From Pseudarthrobacter sp. NamE5 (GTDB lineage: Bacteria > Actinomycetota > Actinomycetes > Actinomycetales > Micrococcaceae): DNA of 64,000 bases. The notes under the pieces are model-generated. The model searched no databases. It had not been told where the DNA came from and saw nothing but the letters and a program-made list of their open reading frames with translations. This document shows, in pieces, positions 42,392 to 52,176 of the stretch. Location of the stretch: positions 1-64,000 of the forward strand of contig NZ_VAHO01000003.1 in NCBI RefSeq assembly GCF_005796225.1. Reading direction: 5' to 3'. Within the stretch, counting starts at the first letter, position 1. Every line of letters starts with the position of its first letter. The position numbers and the translations under genes were made by a program.

Positions 42392-43426
42392 ATGGCTACC
42401 GAATTGGGCCCGACGCCGGTCAAACCGGCGTCGGGCACCCCCGACGTCCACCACGGTCCCAAGGGCGTAGGCGAAGACAACCGGATTCTCAGCCAGGGCA
42501 AGTGGGCTTCCTGGCTGCTGGCACCCACCGTCATCGCCCTGGGTGTCGTCATCGTTTATCCCATCATCAGCGCCATCGTGATGTCCTTCCAGAAGGATGC
42601 GGGGCTGGACCCAGTCACTGGCCTGTTTACTGCCGGCGGCCCGGCTGGTATCCAGAACTACGTGAACTGGCTCGGGCAGCAGTGTGCCGCTCCGGGCGGC
42701 GGCACCGTGGCATGCCCGCCAGGCACCCTGGGTGGCCAGTTCTGGACAGCCACCGGCACTACTTTCCTGTTTACGGTTATCACCGTGGCTTTTGAAACCG
42801 TGCTCGGTTTCTGGATGGCCATGATCATGGCCCGGACCTTCAAGGGCCGCGGCCTGGTCCGTGCAGCTGTACTCGTCCCGTGGGCCATCCCCACTGCCGT
42901 TACGGCCCAGCTGTGGCTCTTCATGTTCGATTTCAACGGCATCATCAACAAGCTGTTCAATGCTTCCATCCTGTGGACCGGCAGCGAATGGCCTGCCAAG
43001 TGGGCCGTGATCATCGCCGACACCTGGAAGACCACCCCCTTCATGGCGCTGCTGATCCTCGCGGGCCTGCAGATGATCCCGGCAGAGGTCTACGAGGCGT
43101 CGAAGGTCGATGGCGCCAGCGCATGGCAAAGGTTCCGCCTCATCACGCTTCCGCTGGTGAAGCCGGCCCTCATGGTGGCCATCCTGTTCCGCACGCTGGA
43201 CGCACTCCGGATGTTCGACCTTCCATACATCCTGACCGGCGGTGCCAACAACACCACCACGCTGTCCATCCTGGTGATCAACCAGATCAGGCAAGGATTC
43301 AACTCGGCGGCTGCCCTGTCCACCATTACGTTCCTCATCATCTTCCTGGTCGCGTTCATCTTTGTGCGCTTCCTCGGAGCCAACGTGGTGGAGCAAAGCG
43401 GAGCCACCGGCAAGGGGAAGAAATGA
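42392..43426 (+). CDS. Sugar ABC transporter permease (MalF-type)
   Basis: 344 residues. Cytoplasmic N-terminus of 40 residues, then six helices, with a large outer loop (residues 70-110) after TM1. The EAA loop that contacts the ATPase is EASKVDGASAWQRFRLITLP. Six bases after the binding-protein gene and overlapping the next gene by ATGA. Confidence 0.93.
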   Translation: MATELGPTPVKPASGTPDVHHGPKGVGEDNRILSQGKWASWLLAPTVIALGVVIVYPIISAIVMSFQKDAGLDPVTGLFTAGGPAGIQNYVNWLGQQCAAPGGGTVACPPGTLGGQFWTATGTTFLFTVITVAFETVLGFWMAMIMARTFKGRGLVRAAVLVPWAIPTAVTAQLWLFMFDFNGIINKLFNASILWTGSEWPAKWAVIIADTWKTTPFMALLILAGLQMIPAEVYEASKVDGASAWQRFRLITLPLVKPALMVAILFRTLDALRMFDLPYILTGGANNTTTLSILVINQIRQGFNSAAALSTITFLIIFLVAFIFVRFLGANVVEQSGATGKGKK

Positions 43427-44319
43427 CAACCACAGCTGCCTCCACGGGATTGCGGGCGGAGCAGGACAAGGGGCGCAAGACGGCGCAGAACCGGGAAAAG
43501 TGGGCGAGCGTCCGCACGTACATCAGCGCCGCCGTCATCCTGGTCTGGTGCCTCGCTCCCGCGTACTGGATGGTGGTGACGGCCTTCCGCGAGGTGGGCT
43601 TCACCTACGACACCACGCCCTGGCCCACGCACGTCACACTGGACAACTTCATCACTGCCTTCGACACCTCGTTCGGCAACCGGTTCGGCCAGGCCCTGCT
43701 GAACAGCATCATCATCGGGGTCACTGTCACAGTGATCTCGCTGATTATTGGTGTCTTCGCCGCCTACGCTTTGGCACGCCTGAACTTCCGGTTCAAGTAC
43801 CTGGTGCTCGGCTTCATCCTGGGCGCGTCCATGTTCCCCGGCGTTGCCCTCATCACCCCGCTGTTCCAGCTGTTCACCAACATCGGCTGGATGGGTACCT
43901 ACCAGGCGCTGATCATTCCGAACATTTCCTTCGTCCTGCCGCTTACCGTTTACACGCTCACGTCCTTTTTCCGCGAAATGCCGTGGGAGCTTGAGGAATC
44001 AGCGCGCGTTGACGGCTGCACGCAGGGGCAGGCGTTCCGGAAGGTCATCATGCCCCTGGCCGCTCCGGCGATCTTCACCACGGCGATCCTGGCATTCATC
44101 TCCTCCTGGAACGAGTTCCTGATCGCCAGCCAGCTGTCGAACGAGGCAACGAAACCGGTCACGGTTGCCATCGCCAGCTTTGCCGGTGCCCAGCCCAACC
44201 AAATTCCCTACACGGCCATCATGGCCGCGGGCACCATCGTCACCATTCCTTTGGTGATCCTGGTGCTGGTCTTCCAGCGCAAGATCGTTGCCGGCCTGAC
44301 GGCGGGTGCGGTCAAGTGA
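43423..44319 (+). CDS. Sugar ABC transporter permease (MalG-type)
   Basis: 298 residues from ATG 43423. Six helices, EAA loop EESARVDGCTQGQAFRKVIM. Partner of the MalF-type gene in the membrane heterodimer. Overlaps both neighbours by four bases. Confidence 0.93.
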   Translation: MTTTAASTGLRAEQDKGRKTAQNREKWASVRTYISAAVILVWCLAPAYWMVVTAFREVGFTYDTTPWPTHVTLDNFITAFDTSFGNRFGQALLNSIIIGVTVTVISLIIGVFAAYALARLNFRFKYLVLGFILGASMFPGVALITPLFQLFTNIGWMGTYQALIIPNISFVLPLTVYTLTSFFREMPWELEESARVDGCTQGQAFRKVIMPLAAPAIFTTAILAFISSWNEFLIASQLSNEATKPVTVAIASFAGAQPNQIPYTAIMAAGTIVTIPLVILVLVFQRKIVAGLTAGAVK

Positions 44320-44564
44320 CAGGCGAAGCTTCCCGCTCCCGGTCCGCCGGGGCGGGAGGCGACCGCCGGCGCGTCAGGTCCGGCGAGGATTTTGACATCA
44401 TTATCGGGTTCCTCGGCTTCTGGGCCCTGGTCCTGCTCGTGGTCACCGTCTGGATGGAGGTGACGGCCCAGCCCGCACTCGGCTGGGCGCTGGGCCTGCT
44501 GGCAACGCTCCTTGCGTTGTATGGCATGGTCCGGCTGCGGCGGCGGTTGCCGGACCGGAGGTAG
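44316..44564 (+). CDS. Small membrane protein of the sugar operon
   Basis: 82 residues, GTG start overlapping the permease stop. Basic N-terminus, two helices (DIIIGFLGFWALVLLVVTVW; LGWALGLLATLLALYGMVRL), basic tail. No family recognised, but translation coupling suggests it works with, or regulates, the transporter. Confidence 0.75.
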   Translation: MTGEASRSRSAGAGGDRRRVRSGEDFDIIIGFLGFWALVLLVVTVWMEVTAQPALGWALGLLATLLALYGMVRLRRRLPDRR

Positions 44565-44697
44565 CACTCCCGGCTGGTCCGCCCCGCCCTCCGCGGGAAG
44601 GTAACACTGCGGTTCACCCCGGCGCCCGAAATACCATGGCAGAGGGCATCGCACAGGAGCAGGGCGGATGCCTGCAGGAAGTACATGAGGGGACACC

Positions 44698-45750
44698 GTG
44701 GCACGCATAACTGAGAGGTCTCAACGGGGCGGCCACAGCGGAGTCAGCATCGAGGACGTGGCTGCAGCGGCGGGAGTCTCTACCGCAACAGTGTCCCGGG
44801 CAGTGCGGGGGCTGCCGAGGGTCTCGCCGGCCACCAGGGAAAAGATCCTAGAGGTGGCCGGAAACCTTGGCTATGTAGCTTCCTCCTCGGCTTCCGGCCT
44901 TGCCACCGGGCGCACCAGGACCATTGGTGTACTGGCCCCTTTCGTCAGCCGCTGGTTCTTTTCCAAAGCCATCGAGGGCGCGGACCGGGAACTCCACGCG
45001 CGCAACTACAACCTGTCTCTGTTCAACCTGGGCGGGCACGGCAGCAACCGGGAACGGCTGTTCAGCAAGACCATGGTCTACAAGCAGATCGATGCCCTGC
45101 TGGTCCTGTGTATGGCCCTCTCCCAAGATGAGCTGGACCACCTGCAGAAGATCGACATCCCGCTGGTAGTCGTGGGCGGCCATGTCGAGGAATGCTCCTA
45201 CATCGGAATCGACGATTATGCCGCTGCGTCCACGGCGGTCCGCCATCTGATCGACCTCGGCCACCGGAACATCGCCCTTCTGCACGGCGACGACGAGACG
45301 GACCTGAACTTTGACGTTCCCCGCGTCCGGATCCTCGCGTTCAAGGACGTGATGGCGGCGGCCGGCCTGCCCACCCGCCCTGAATGGGATGAGTGGGGCG
45401 ACTTCACCGTCCACAGTGGCCAGGCGGCCTTCCACCGGCTGTGGGCGAAACCGGGGGAGAAACCCACCGCCATCTTCTGCGCCTCGGACGAGATGGCCAT
45501 GGGGGTGATTTTCGAAGCCGCGCGCCTGGGTGTGCGGGTGCCGGAGGACCTTTCAGTGGTGGGCATCGACAATCATGACTTCGCCGAGGCCATGGGCCTG
45601 ACCACGGTTGGCCAGAGGCCGGACGAGCAGGCCGAACTGGCAACAAAGATGCTCCTTGACGAACTGGACGGGCAGGCGGGAGCCGTGCAGTCCGCCGTCG
45701 CGCCCCACGAACTGATTGTCCGGAGGACCACCGCGCCGCCGCAGGCCTAG
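44698..45750 (+). CDS. LacI-family repressor of the alpha-glucoside locus
   Basis: 350 residues. HTH and hinge helix at the N-terminus (VAAAAGVSTATVSRAV, KILEVAGNLGYVASSSASGL), then a periplasmic-binding-like sugar domain (RTRTIGVLAPFVSRWFFSKA; CASDEMAMGVIFEAARLGVR; DLSVVGIDNHDFAEAMGL). GTG start at 44698. Expected to bind the operator at 40985 and release on binding the imported sugar. Confidence 0.92.
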   Translation: MARITERSQRGGHSGVSIEDVAAAAGVSTATVSRAVRGLPRVSPATREKILEVAGNLGYVASSSASGLATGRTRTIGVLAPFVSRWFFSKAIEGADRELHARNYNLSLFNLGGHGSNRERLFSKTMVYKQIDALLVLCMALSQDELDHLQKIDIPLVVVGGHVEECSYIGIDDYAAASTAVRHLIDLGHRNIALLHGDDETDLNFDVPRVRILAFKDVMAAAGLPTRPEWDEWGDFTVHSGQAAFHRLWAKPGEKPTAIFCASDEMAMGVIFEAARLGVRVPEDLSVVGIDNHDFAEAMGLTTVGQRPDEQAELATKMLLDELDGQAGAVQSAVAPHELIVRRTTAPPQA

Positions 45751-45775
45751 CCGCAGGGCCCGGAAAGCGGCAGTG

Positions 45776-46660
45776 TCAGGAAGCGCGGGCCAGCTGGCGG
45801 ATGGGGATCCAGCGGGAGGCCAGGCGGCGGTAGGCTGCGGCAGCTCCGGTCATGTCCCCTTCCGCGAGGCACTCGATGCCGAGGCGGATGTCCATGGGCG
45901 AATCATCCGGATACACCTTGTCCGCCACGGCGCCGTAATCCAGCTCCACCATCGAGTCCACATGGAACTGCTCAAGCCACTCCGTGAGCTGGGCCAGATC
46001 ATCCAGCATGTCCAGATCCGGCGCAGCGAGGGCCAGGTTCGCCACTGCGTAACGGGCCCGCTCCAGGGCATCGGTAATCGTGGCCCAAACCCGGACGGTG
46101 ACGATCCGCCCGGCTGACTCCACCACGTCCTTCCGGTCCGATTCCATGAACAGCGAAAACCAGCTGAAGGGGATTCCCCAGGTGGATGCGCGGGTGTGCA
46201 CACGGATGGAACCGTCGCGGGCCTTGACCTGGTCGATCCGCTCCTGGTGCTTGTCACGCTGCTCTTCCGGGATCAGCAGTTCAGCGAGGGGTCCGTGGAT
46301 GCCTTCCATCAGGGCGTTGGCCGCCAGGCCCGCGCGCAGTACCAGCTGGCTGGGGCAGTACAGCAGCACCGGGTCAGCGTCAGCACCGTCGTCGGACGTT
46401 CCAGCTGCCGGCGCCGGCGCAGTGGTGACGCGCACCAGGTCGGTGCGTCCCGTGGGGAAGGGATCACCGCCTGAACGGGTGATGCGTCCCAGCGATGCCA
46501 GCAGTTCGGCATTTTCGACGGCGGCGCGGGAGGCAGTGCGTGCCCCCGCCGCCTGGATCGCCTCGCGCTGCTCCTGAGGAAACGCCTCCAGTGGTTCATA
46601 AACCCGGAGGGTGGACGAGAACGGCAGGCCGGCCTGGCCCCGGTAGAGGTTTCCGGTCAT
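45776..46660 (-). CDS. Actinobacterial hypothetical protein (294 aa)
   Basis: ATG at 46660 is 6 bases from AAGGAG; a GTG directly before it is the alternative. The protein begins TGNLYRGQAGLPFSSTLRVY, contains a helical stretch (EAFPQEQREAIQAAGARTAS), a middle part with LLYCPSQLVLRAGLAANALM and RVHTRASTWGIPFSWFSLFM, and a helical end (RYAVANLALAAPDLDMLDDL, ECLAEGDMTGAAAAYRRLAS). No known motif, signal peptide or membrane helix. I recall similar genes in actinobacteria, but no function. Convergent with the LacI gene. Confidence 0.8.
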   Translation of the reverse strand: MTGNLYRGQAGLPFSSTLRVYEPLEAFPQEQREAIQAAGARTASRAAVENAELLASLGRITRSGGDPFPTGRTDLVRVTTAPAPAAGTSDDGADADPVLLYCPSQLVLRAGLAANALMEGIHGPLAELLIPEEQRDKHQERIDQVKARDGSIRVHTRASTWGIPFSWFSLFMESDRKDVVESAGRIVTVRVWATITDALERARYAVANLALAAPDLDMLDDLAQLTEWLEQFHVDSMVELDYGAVADKVYPDDSPMDIRLGIECLAEGDMTGAAAAYRRLASRWIPIRQLARAS

Positions 46661-46694
46661 CACGGTCTCCTTGTTTGGGTCCAGGACAGTGTCA

Positions 46695-47501
46695 TCAGTC
46701 CGCCAGTTCCACCAGCACGGGGGCGTGGTCCGAGGCGCCCTTGCCCTTGCGCTCCTCGCGGTCGATCGAAGCGCCGGTGACCCGGGCGGCCAGCGCCGGG
46801 GAGGCCAGCACGAAGTCGATCCTCATGCCTTCCTTCTTCGGGAAGCGCAGCTGGGTGTAGTCCCAGTACGTGTAGACGCCAGGGCCCGGCGTGTAGGGAC
46901 GCACCACATCCGTGAAGCCGGCCGATTCGAAAGCATGGAAGGCGGCCCGCTCGGGCGGGCTGACGTGGGTGGACCGGCTGTTGATGAACAGGTCGATGTC
47001 CCACACATCCTCGTCGAAGGGGGCGATGTTCCAGTCGCCCATCAGGGCAACCTGCGCCTGCGGGTCCTGCGTGATGAGCTCCTGCGCGTGCGTCTTGAGG
47101 CTTTCCAGCCACTTGAGCTTGTAGGGCATGTGCTCGTCGTCAAGGGAGCGGCCGTTGGGCACATAGAGGCTCCAGATCCGGACGCCGGCGCAGGTTGCGG
47201 CCATGGCTCGCGCCTCCTGCACGGGGTCCTTGCCCGCCTTGCCGAAGGATGGCTGGTCCAGGAAAGTGCGCTCAACGTCTTCAAGCCCAACCCGGGAAGC
47301 GATGGCAACGCCGTTCCACTGGTTCACACCGAAGTGGGCCACCTCGTAGCCCATCCGCTCAAAAAGCTCCCAGGGGAAGTTGTCGTCCTTGCACTTGGTT
47401 TCCTGGATGGCCAGGACATCCACGTTGCTGCGCTGAAGCCAGGCTTCGACGCGGTCGGCGCGGGCGCGGAGCGAGTTCACATTCCAGGTAGCTATCTTCA
47501 C
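46695..47501 (-). CDS. xth: Exodeoxyribonuclease III
   Basis: 268 residues from GTG 47501 (a longer upstream frame lacks support). Endonuclease/exonuclease/phosphatase fold: KIATWNVNSLRARADR (Asn catalytic), LAIQETKCKD (metal Glu), SLYVPNGRS, GDWNIAPFDEDVWD, and the closing GASDHAPVLVEL with catalytic His-Asp. An AP endonuclease and 3'-phosphatase in base-excision repair. Confidence 0.93.
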   Translation of the reverse strand: MKIATWNVNSLRARADRVEAWLQRSNVDVLAIQETKCKDDNFPWELFERMGYEVAHFGVNQWNGVAIASRVGLEDVERTFLDQPSFGKAGKDPVQEARAMAATCAGVRIWSLYVPNGRSLDDEHMPYKLKWLESLKTHAQELITQDPQAQVALMGDWNIAPFDEDVWDIDLFINSRSTHVSPPERAAFHAFESAGFTDVVRPYTPGPGVYTYWDYTQLRFPKKEGMRIDFVLASPALAARVTGASIDREERKGKGASDHAPVLVELAD

Positions 47502-47754
47502 AGTTCCTAACTTACCGCGAGCACCGGGAATGCGGACCCGTGCCAGGCCCGGGCCCCTGGCACTGCCGCCGAAACAGGGCAGTACGGCGCGGGACACGCC
47601 AGCATCTTTGGCCTGCCCGGCAGTGCCAGGCGCCGATATGCCCCACGACGGCTCGCGCGGCAGGGGCATGCCGGGGCTTGTGGCAGTTAGTAGGAAGTCC
47701 GAGTATATTCGCAACCAGGAATGACCTGGATCACATGCGAAGGAGCGTGCAGTC

Positions 47755-49254
47755 ATGGTCCGCGAGCTTTCCCACTACATAGGCGGCCGAGAGGTGGCAG
47801 GAATGTCCGGCCGTTACGGTAACGTCTTCGATCCATGCGCGGGCCAGGTCCGGGCCCGCGTGCCCCTGGCGAGCCGGGACGAGGTCCACGATGCTGTTGC
47901 CGCTGCGGAGAAGGCGCAGCAGGACTGGGCGGCCATGAATCCCCAGCGTCGCGGCAGGATCCTGCTGAGGTTCGTGGACCTGGTCAACAGGAACATGGAA
48001 GAGCTCGCCCGGCTGCTGTCCTCCGAACACGGCAAGACCCTCGCGGACTCCCGGGGTGACATCCAGCGGGGTCTGGAAGTGGTGGAGTTCGCAGCCGCAG
48101 CGCCGCACCTGCTCAAGGGCGAGTTTTCCAGCGACGCCGGCCCGGGGATTGACATCCATTCCCTCCGGCAGCCACTGGGTGTGGTGGCGGGTATCACGCC
48201 TTTCAACTTTCCCGCCATGATTCCGCTGTGGAAATCCGGACCCGCCCTCGCCGCCGGCAATGCCTTCATCCTGAAGCCCTCGGAGCGGGACCCCTCCGTG
48301 CCGCTCCGCCTGGCCGAGCTATACACCGAAGCGGGTATGCCGGACGGCGTGTTCAGCGTGGTCAACGGGGATAAGGAAGCCGTGGACGCGCTGCTGGAGG
48401 ACCCGCGGGTCAAGGCCATCGGTTTCGTCGGTTCCACCCCCATCGCCCAATACATCTATGCGACGGCGGCCTCCCACGGGAAGCGGGCACAGTGTTTCGG
48501 CGGTGCCAAGAACCACATGGTGGTGATGCCGGACGCGGACCTGGACCAGGCGGCGGATGCGCTCATCGGTGCCGGGTACGGTTCAGCAGGGGAGCGGTGC
48601 ATGGCCATTTCCGTGGCGGTACCCGTGGGGGAGGAAACGGCGGACAACCTGGTGGCCAGGCTTCAAAACCGGGTGGCCGCGCTCAAGGTGGGCCACAGCC
48701 TGGCGGAAGACTCGGATTTCGGCCCTGTCGTATCAGCCGAGGCCAAGGAGCGGATAGAGGGCTACATCCGGGCAGGCGTCGAGGAGGGTGCCGCCCTCCT
48801 TGCAGATGGAAGGGGCTTCAGCGTTCCGGGGCACGAGGGCGGGTTCTGGGTGGGCCCGACCCTTTTCGACCATGTCACGCAGGACATGGCCATCTACCGC
48901 AACGAAATCTTCGGCCCCGTCCTCAGCGTGGTCAGGGCAGCTGACTACGAAGACGCCCTGCGACTGTGCAGCGGGAACGAATTCGGCAACGGCGTGGCCA
49001 TCTTTACGCGCGACGGCGATGCCGCCCGCGACTTCGCCACCCGGGTGGATGTTGGGATGGTGGGCATCAACGTCCCCATCCCCGTACCCCTGGCCTATTA
49101 CACTTTTGGCGGTTGGAAAGCTTCGGGTTTCGGCGACCTGAACCAGCACGGCGCCGATGCTTTCCGCTTCTATACCAAGACCAAGACGGTGACCACACGG
49201 TGGCCTTCGGGAATACGGCACGGAGCCAGCTTCGTGATGCCGGAAGGAAGCTGA
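47755..49254 (+). CDS. mmsA: Methylmalonate-semialdehyde dehydrogenase (CoA-acylating)
   Basis: 499 residues. Aldehyde-dehydrogenase fold with catalytic Cys282 in GSAGERCMAI, TPFNFPAMIPLWK (substrate/cofactor pocket, typical of MmsA) and KPSERDP. Oxidises methylmalonate semialdehyde to propionyl-CoA at the end of valine (and thymine) degradation; needs NAD+ and CoA. AAGGAG precedes the ATG. First gene of an operon of four overlapping genes. Confidence 0.95.
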   Translation: MVRELSHYIGGREVAGMSGRYGNVFDPCAGQVRARVPLASRDEVHDAVAAAEKAQQDWAAMNPQRRGRILLRFVDLVNRNMEELARLLSSEHGKTLADSRGDIQRGLEVVEFAAAAPHLLKGEFSSDAGPGIDIHSLRQPLGVVAGITPFNFPAMIPLWKSGPALAAGNAFILKPSERDPSVPLRLAELYTEAGMPDGVFSVVNGDKEAVDALLEDPRVKAIGFVGSTPIAQYIYATAASHGKRAQCFGGAKNHMVVMPDADLDQAADALIGAGYGSAGERCMAISVAVPVGEETADNLVARLQNRVAALKVGHSLAEDSDFGPVVSAEAKERIEGYIRAGVEEGAALLADGRGFSVPGHEGGFWVGPTLFDHVTQDMAIYRNEIFGPVLSVVRAADYEDALRLCSGNEFGNGVAIFTRDGDAARDFATRVDVGMVGINVPIPVPLAYYTFGGWKASGFGDLNQHGADAFRFYTKTKTVTTRWPSGIRHGASFVMPEGS

Positions 49255-50381
49255 TGGCGGGCAGGGTGGCGAACGGGATAACGGGTTCCGGCAACCCGGC
49301 TCACGACGCCGGCGAGGTGTTGTTCGAGCGCCGCGGCCAGCTGGGGGTGGTTACCCTCAACCGGCCCCGGGCGGTCAACGCGCTCACCGCGGGCATGGTT
49401 GAGCAGCTTCTGGAGCAGCTCACCGCATGGGCGGACGACGACGGCGTTGCCACGGTCCTGGTGCAGGGTGCGGGTGACCGGGGCCTCTGCGCAGGCGGCG
49501 ACATCGTGGCGATCTATGAAGACATGCTGGCCGGCGGGGAGCGGACGGCGCACTTCTGGGAAACGGAGTACCGGGTCAACTCACTCATTGCCCGCTATCC
49601 CAAGCCCTACGTGGCGCTGATGGACGGGCTGGTGCTCGGCGGCGGCGTCGGAATTTCCGCCCATGGTTCCGTCCGCGTGGTGACGGAACGCACCCGCACC
49701 GGGATGCCGGAAACCACCATCGGCTTTGCACCGGACGTCGGCGGGACATTCCTGCTGTCCAGGGCACCGGGTGAAAGCGGCACCCACGCGGCGCTGACGG
49801 GCGCTCACCTCAGCGGACCGGATGCCCTGTTCCTGGGCCTGGCCGACCACTACGTCCCGTCCGGAAAGCTGCCTGCGCTGGTGGAAGCGCTGGAAACGGA
49901 AACTGCGGAAGCCGCCGTCGGGCGTCACCGGGAGGAGGCCCCGCCTTCGGTGCTGGAAGGGCAGCGGAACTGGATTGATGCCTGCTATGCCTCCAACCAT
50001 GCTGCGGACATTGTGCGCCGGCTGCGCAGCTACGCGGGGGAAGGCGGCGCTGATGCCCTGAAAGCTGCAGGTGCGATCGAGGCGAAATCGCCCACTTCCG
50101 TGAAGGTCACGCTGGAATCCCTGCGCAGGGTGAGGGGCCGGTCGCTGGACGAGGCACTGGCGCAGGAATACCGGGTGGGCCTGCGGTTCCTGTCCGCACC
50201 GGATTTCCGGGAAGGCATCAGGGCGCAGGTGGTGGACAAGGACCGCACGCCGCGCTGGAAGCCGCCCACCCTCGCTGACGTGCAGCCCGGGCAGGTGGAG
50301 GAGTTCTTCAAGCCCCTGGGCGTCCGGGAACTGGACCTTCAACCCGTGGACCAGCAGCCAAAGGAAACCCATCATGCCTGA
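49254..50381 (+). CDS. 3-Hydroxyisobutyryl-CoA hydrolase
   Basis: 375 residues, longer than plain enoyl-CoA hydratases because of the helical C-terminal extension of the HIBCH group. Crotonase features include VVTLNRPRAVNALTAGMVEQ, the oxyanion-hole segment GLCAGGDIVAI, and MPETTIGFAPDVGGTFLLSR (catalytic Glu). Start overlaps the mmsA stop (TGATG). Releases 3-hydroxyisobutyrate from its CoA ester in valine breakdown, protecting the cell from methacrylyl-CoA. Confidence 0.92.
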   Translation: MAGRVANGITGSGNPAHDAGEVLFERRGQLGVVTLNRPRAVNALTAGMVEQLLEQLTAWADDDGVATVLVQGAGDRGLCAGGDIVAIYEDMLAGGERTAHFWETEYRVNSLIARYPKPYVALMDGLVLGGGVGISAHGSVRVVTERTRTGMPETTIGFAPDVGGTFLLSRAPGESGTHAALTGAHLSGPDALFLGLADHYVPSGKLPALVEALETETAEAAVGRHREEAPPSVLEGQRNWIDACYASNHAADIVRRLRSYAGEGGADALKAAGAIEAKSPTSVKVTLESLRRVRGRSLDEALAQEYRVGLRFLSAPDFREGIRAQVVDKDRTPRWKPPTLADVQPGQVEEFFKPLGVRELDLQPVDQQPKETHHA

Positions 50382-51375
50382 CAAGTACACCATTGGCTTC
50401 CTGGGCCTGGGCCACATGGGCGGTCCGATGGCCGCCAACCTGGTCAAGTCAGGGCACGCCGTCAAGGGGTTCGACGTGGTGCCGGCAGCCCTGGAAGCTG
50501 CCCGGGCGCAAGGGATACCGGTTGTGGACAGCGCGGCGGATGCAGTGGCCGGGGCGGACGTGGTCCTGACCATGTTTCCCGGCGGCCGGCACGTGCTGGA
50601 CGCCTACCGCGGCCAGGGCGGGCAGCCGGGGCTGCTGGCAGCAGCCGCCCCCGGCACCATTTTCCTGGACTGCTCCACGATCAACGTGGAGGAAGCCCGC
50701 GAGGCCGCCCGGCTGGCGGTTGACGCAGGGCACCGGTCCGTGGATGCGCCGGTCTCGGGCGGGGTGGTGGGCGCTGAGGCAGGCACGCTGACCTTCATGG
50801 TGGGCGGGGAGACTGAGGACGTTGAGAGGGTCCGGCCGCTGCTTGAGGTCATGGGGAAGCGCGCCGTGCACTGTGGCGCCCATGGGGCAGGCCAGGCAGC
50901 CAAGATCTGCAACAACCTGATCCTTGGGGTTTCGATGATCGCCGTCAGCGAGGCTTTCGTACTGGGGGAGAAGCTCGGCCTGAGCCACCAGGCGCTGTTC
51001 GACGTGGCATCTTCGGCCTCCGGCCAGTGCTGGGCGCTCACCACCAACTGCCCGGTGCCCGGACCCGTCCCCACCAGCCCGGCCAACCGGGACTATCAGC
51101 CAGGTTTCGCCGGGGCCCTGATGGCCAAGGACCTCGGGCTCGCCGTTAATGCGCTGCGGAGCACCGGGGTGGCGGGCCGGTTGGGCCAGCTCGCAGCCGA
51201 AATCTACGATACGTTTGCGGCGGAAGGCGGCGCCGGCAGGGACTTCTCGGCCATCATCACTGACATCCGCGACAGATCGGGCCGCTCCGCCGGCAGTGAA
51301 CATAGCCAGATACCAGAAAGTGCATCACAGCGCGCTTCGCACAGCGCAGCACAGGACGACGGGAGCCCGGAGTGA
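50374..51375 (+). CDS. mmsB: 3-Hydroxyisobutyrate dehydrogenase
   Basis: 333 residues. N-terminal NAD+ site [20 protein letters not shown], substrate loop [19 protein letters not shown], catalytic Lys177 in [11 protein letters not shown]. Makes methylmalonate semialdehyde, the substrate of MmsA, from 3-hydroxyisobutyrate. Overlaps the hydrolase gene by eight bases. The last 30 residues are a Ser/Gln-rich tail beyond the family's usual end, a little longer than typical. Confidence 0.93.
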   Translation: MPDKYTIGFLGLGHMGGPMAANLVKSGHAVKGFDVVPAALEAARAQGIPVVDSAADAVAGADVVLTMFPGGRHVLDAYRGQGGQPGLLAAAAPGTIFLDCSTINVEEAREAARLAVDAGHRSVDAPVSGGVVGAEAGTLTFMVGGETEDVERVRPLLEVMGKRAVHCGAHGAGQAAKICNNLILGVSMIAVSEAFVLGEKLGLSHQALFDVASSASGQCWALTTNCPVPGPVPTSPANRDYQPGFAGALMAKDLGLAVNALRSTGVAGRLGQLAAEIYDTFAAEGGAGRDFSAIITDIRDRSGRSAGSEHSQIPESASQRASHSAAQDDGSPE

Positions 51376-52148
51376 CGGAATACGAGAACATCCTGGTGGA
51401 GCAACGGGGCCGGGTGGGCCTGGTGACGCTGAACCGGCCGCAGGCACTGAATGCCCTGAACAAGGCCACCATGGAGGAACTCGTGTCCGCCGTACGTGCC
51501 ATGGATGCCGATCCCGGCGTGGGAGCGGTGGTCATTACCGGCTCGGGGAAAGCTTTTGCGGCGGGGGCCGACATCAAGGAGATGGCGGGCCAGGGCTATA
51601 TGGACATGTATGCCGCAGACTGGTTCCGCGGCTGGGAGGACTTCACCCGGCTGCGCATCCCCACGGTCGCCGCGGTCTCGGGGTTTGCCCTGGGCGGCGG
51701 CTGCGAACTGGCCATGATGTGCGACCTCATCATCGCCGGGGACAACGCGAAGTTCGGGCAGCCGGAAATCAACCTGGGCGTGCTCCCGGGCATGGGCGGT
51801 TCACAGCGGCTCACCCGCGCCGTGGGCAAGGCCAAAGCCATGGACCTGATCCTTACCGGCCGGTTCATCGGGGCGGAGGAAGCCGACCGCTGCGGCCTTG
51901 TTTCCCGGGTGGTCCCGGCGGAGGACGTTGTGGATGAGGCCGTCAAAGCTGCCGCCGTCATCGCGTCCAAATCCAAGCCGGTCGCCATGGTGGCAAAGGA
52001 AGCGGTGAACGCCGCCTTCGAAATTGGGCTGGCACAGGGGGTCCTGTTCGAGCGCCGGCTGTTCCACTCCCTCTTCGCCACGGAGGACCAAAAGGAAGGC
52101 ATGGCAGCCTTCACGGAGAAGCGCGAGCCGGAATTCAGGCACCGGTAG
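51372..52148 (+). CDS. Enoyl-CoA hydratase
   Basis: 258 residues, GTG overlapping the mmsB stop. Crotonase signatures [13 protein letters not shown] (oxyanion hole) and [20 protein letters not shown], catalytic glutamates in [20 protein letters not shown]. Probably hydrates methacrylyl-CoA to 3-hydroxyisobutyryl-CoA in the same pathway. The protein ends at a tandem repeat that duplicates its stop codon. Confidence 0.92.
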   Translation: MTEYENILVEQRGRVGLVTLNRPQALNALNKATMEELVSAVRAMDADPGVGAVVITGSGKAFAAGADIKEMAGQGYMDMYAADWFRGWEDFTRLRIPTVAAVSGFALGGGCELAMMCDLIIAGDNAKFGQPEINLGVLPGMGGSQRLTRAVGKAKAMDLILTGRFIGAEEADRCGLVSRVVPAEDVVDEAVKAAAVIASKSKPVAMVAKEAVNAAFEIGLAQGVLFERRLFHSLFATEDQKEGMAAFTEKREPEFRHR

Positions 52149-52176
52149 TTCAGGCGCCGGTAGTTCAGGCGCCGGT
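52142..52176. repeat. 15-bp tandem repeat over a stop codon
   Basis: CCGGTAGTTCAGGCG occurs twice (52142-52156, 52157-52171) plus a partial third copy. Each unit contains the TAG that ends the enoyl-CoA hydratase gene. Confidence 0.9.
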
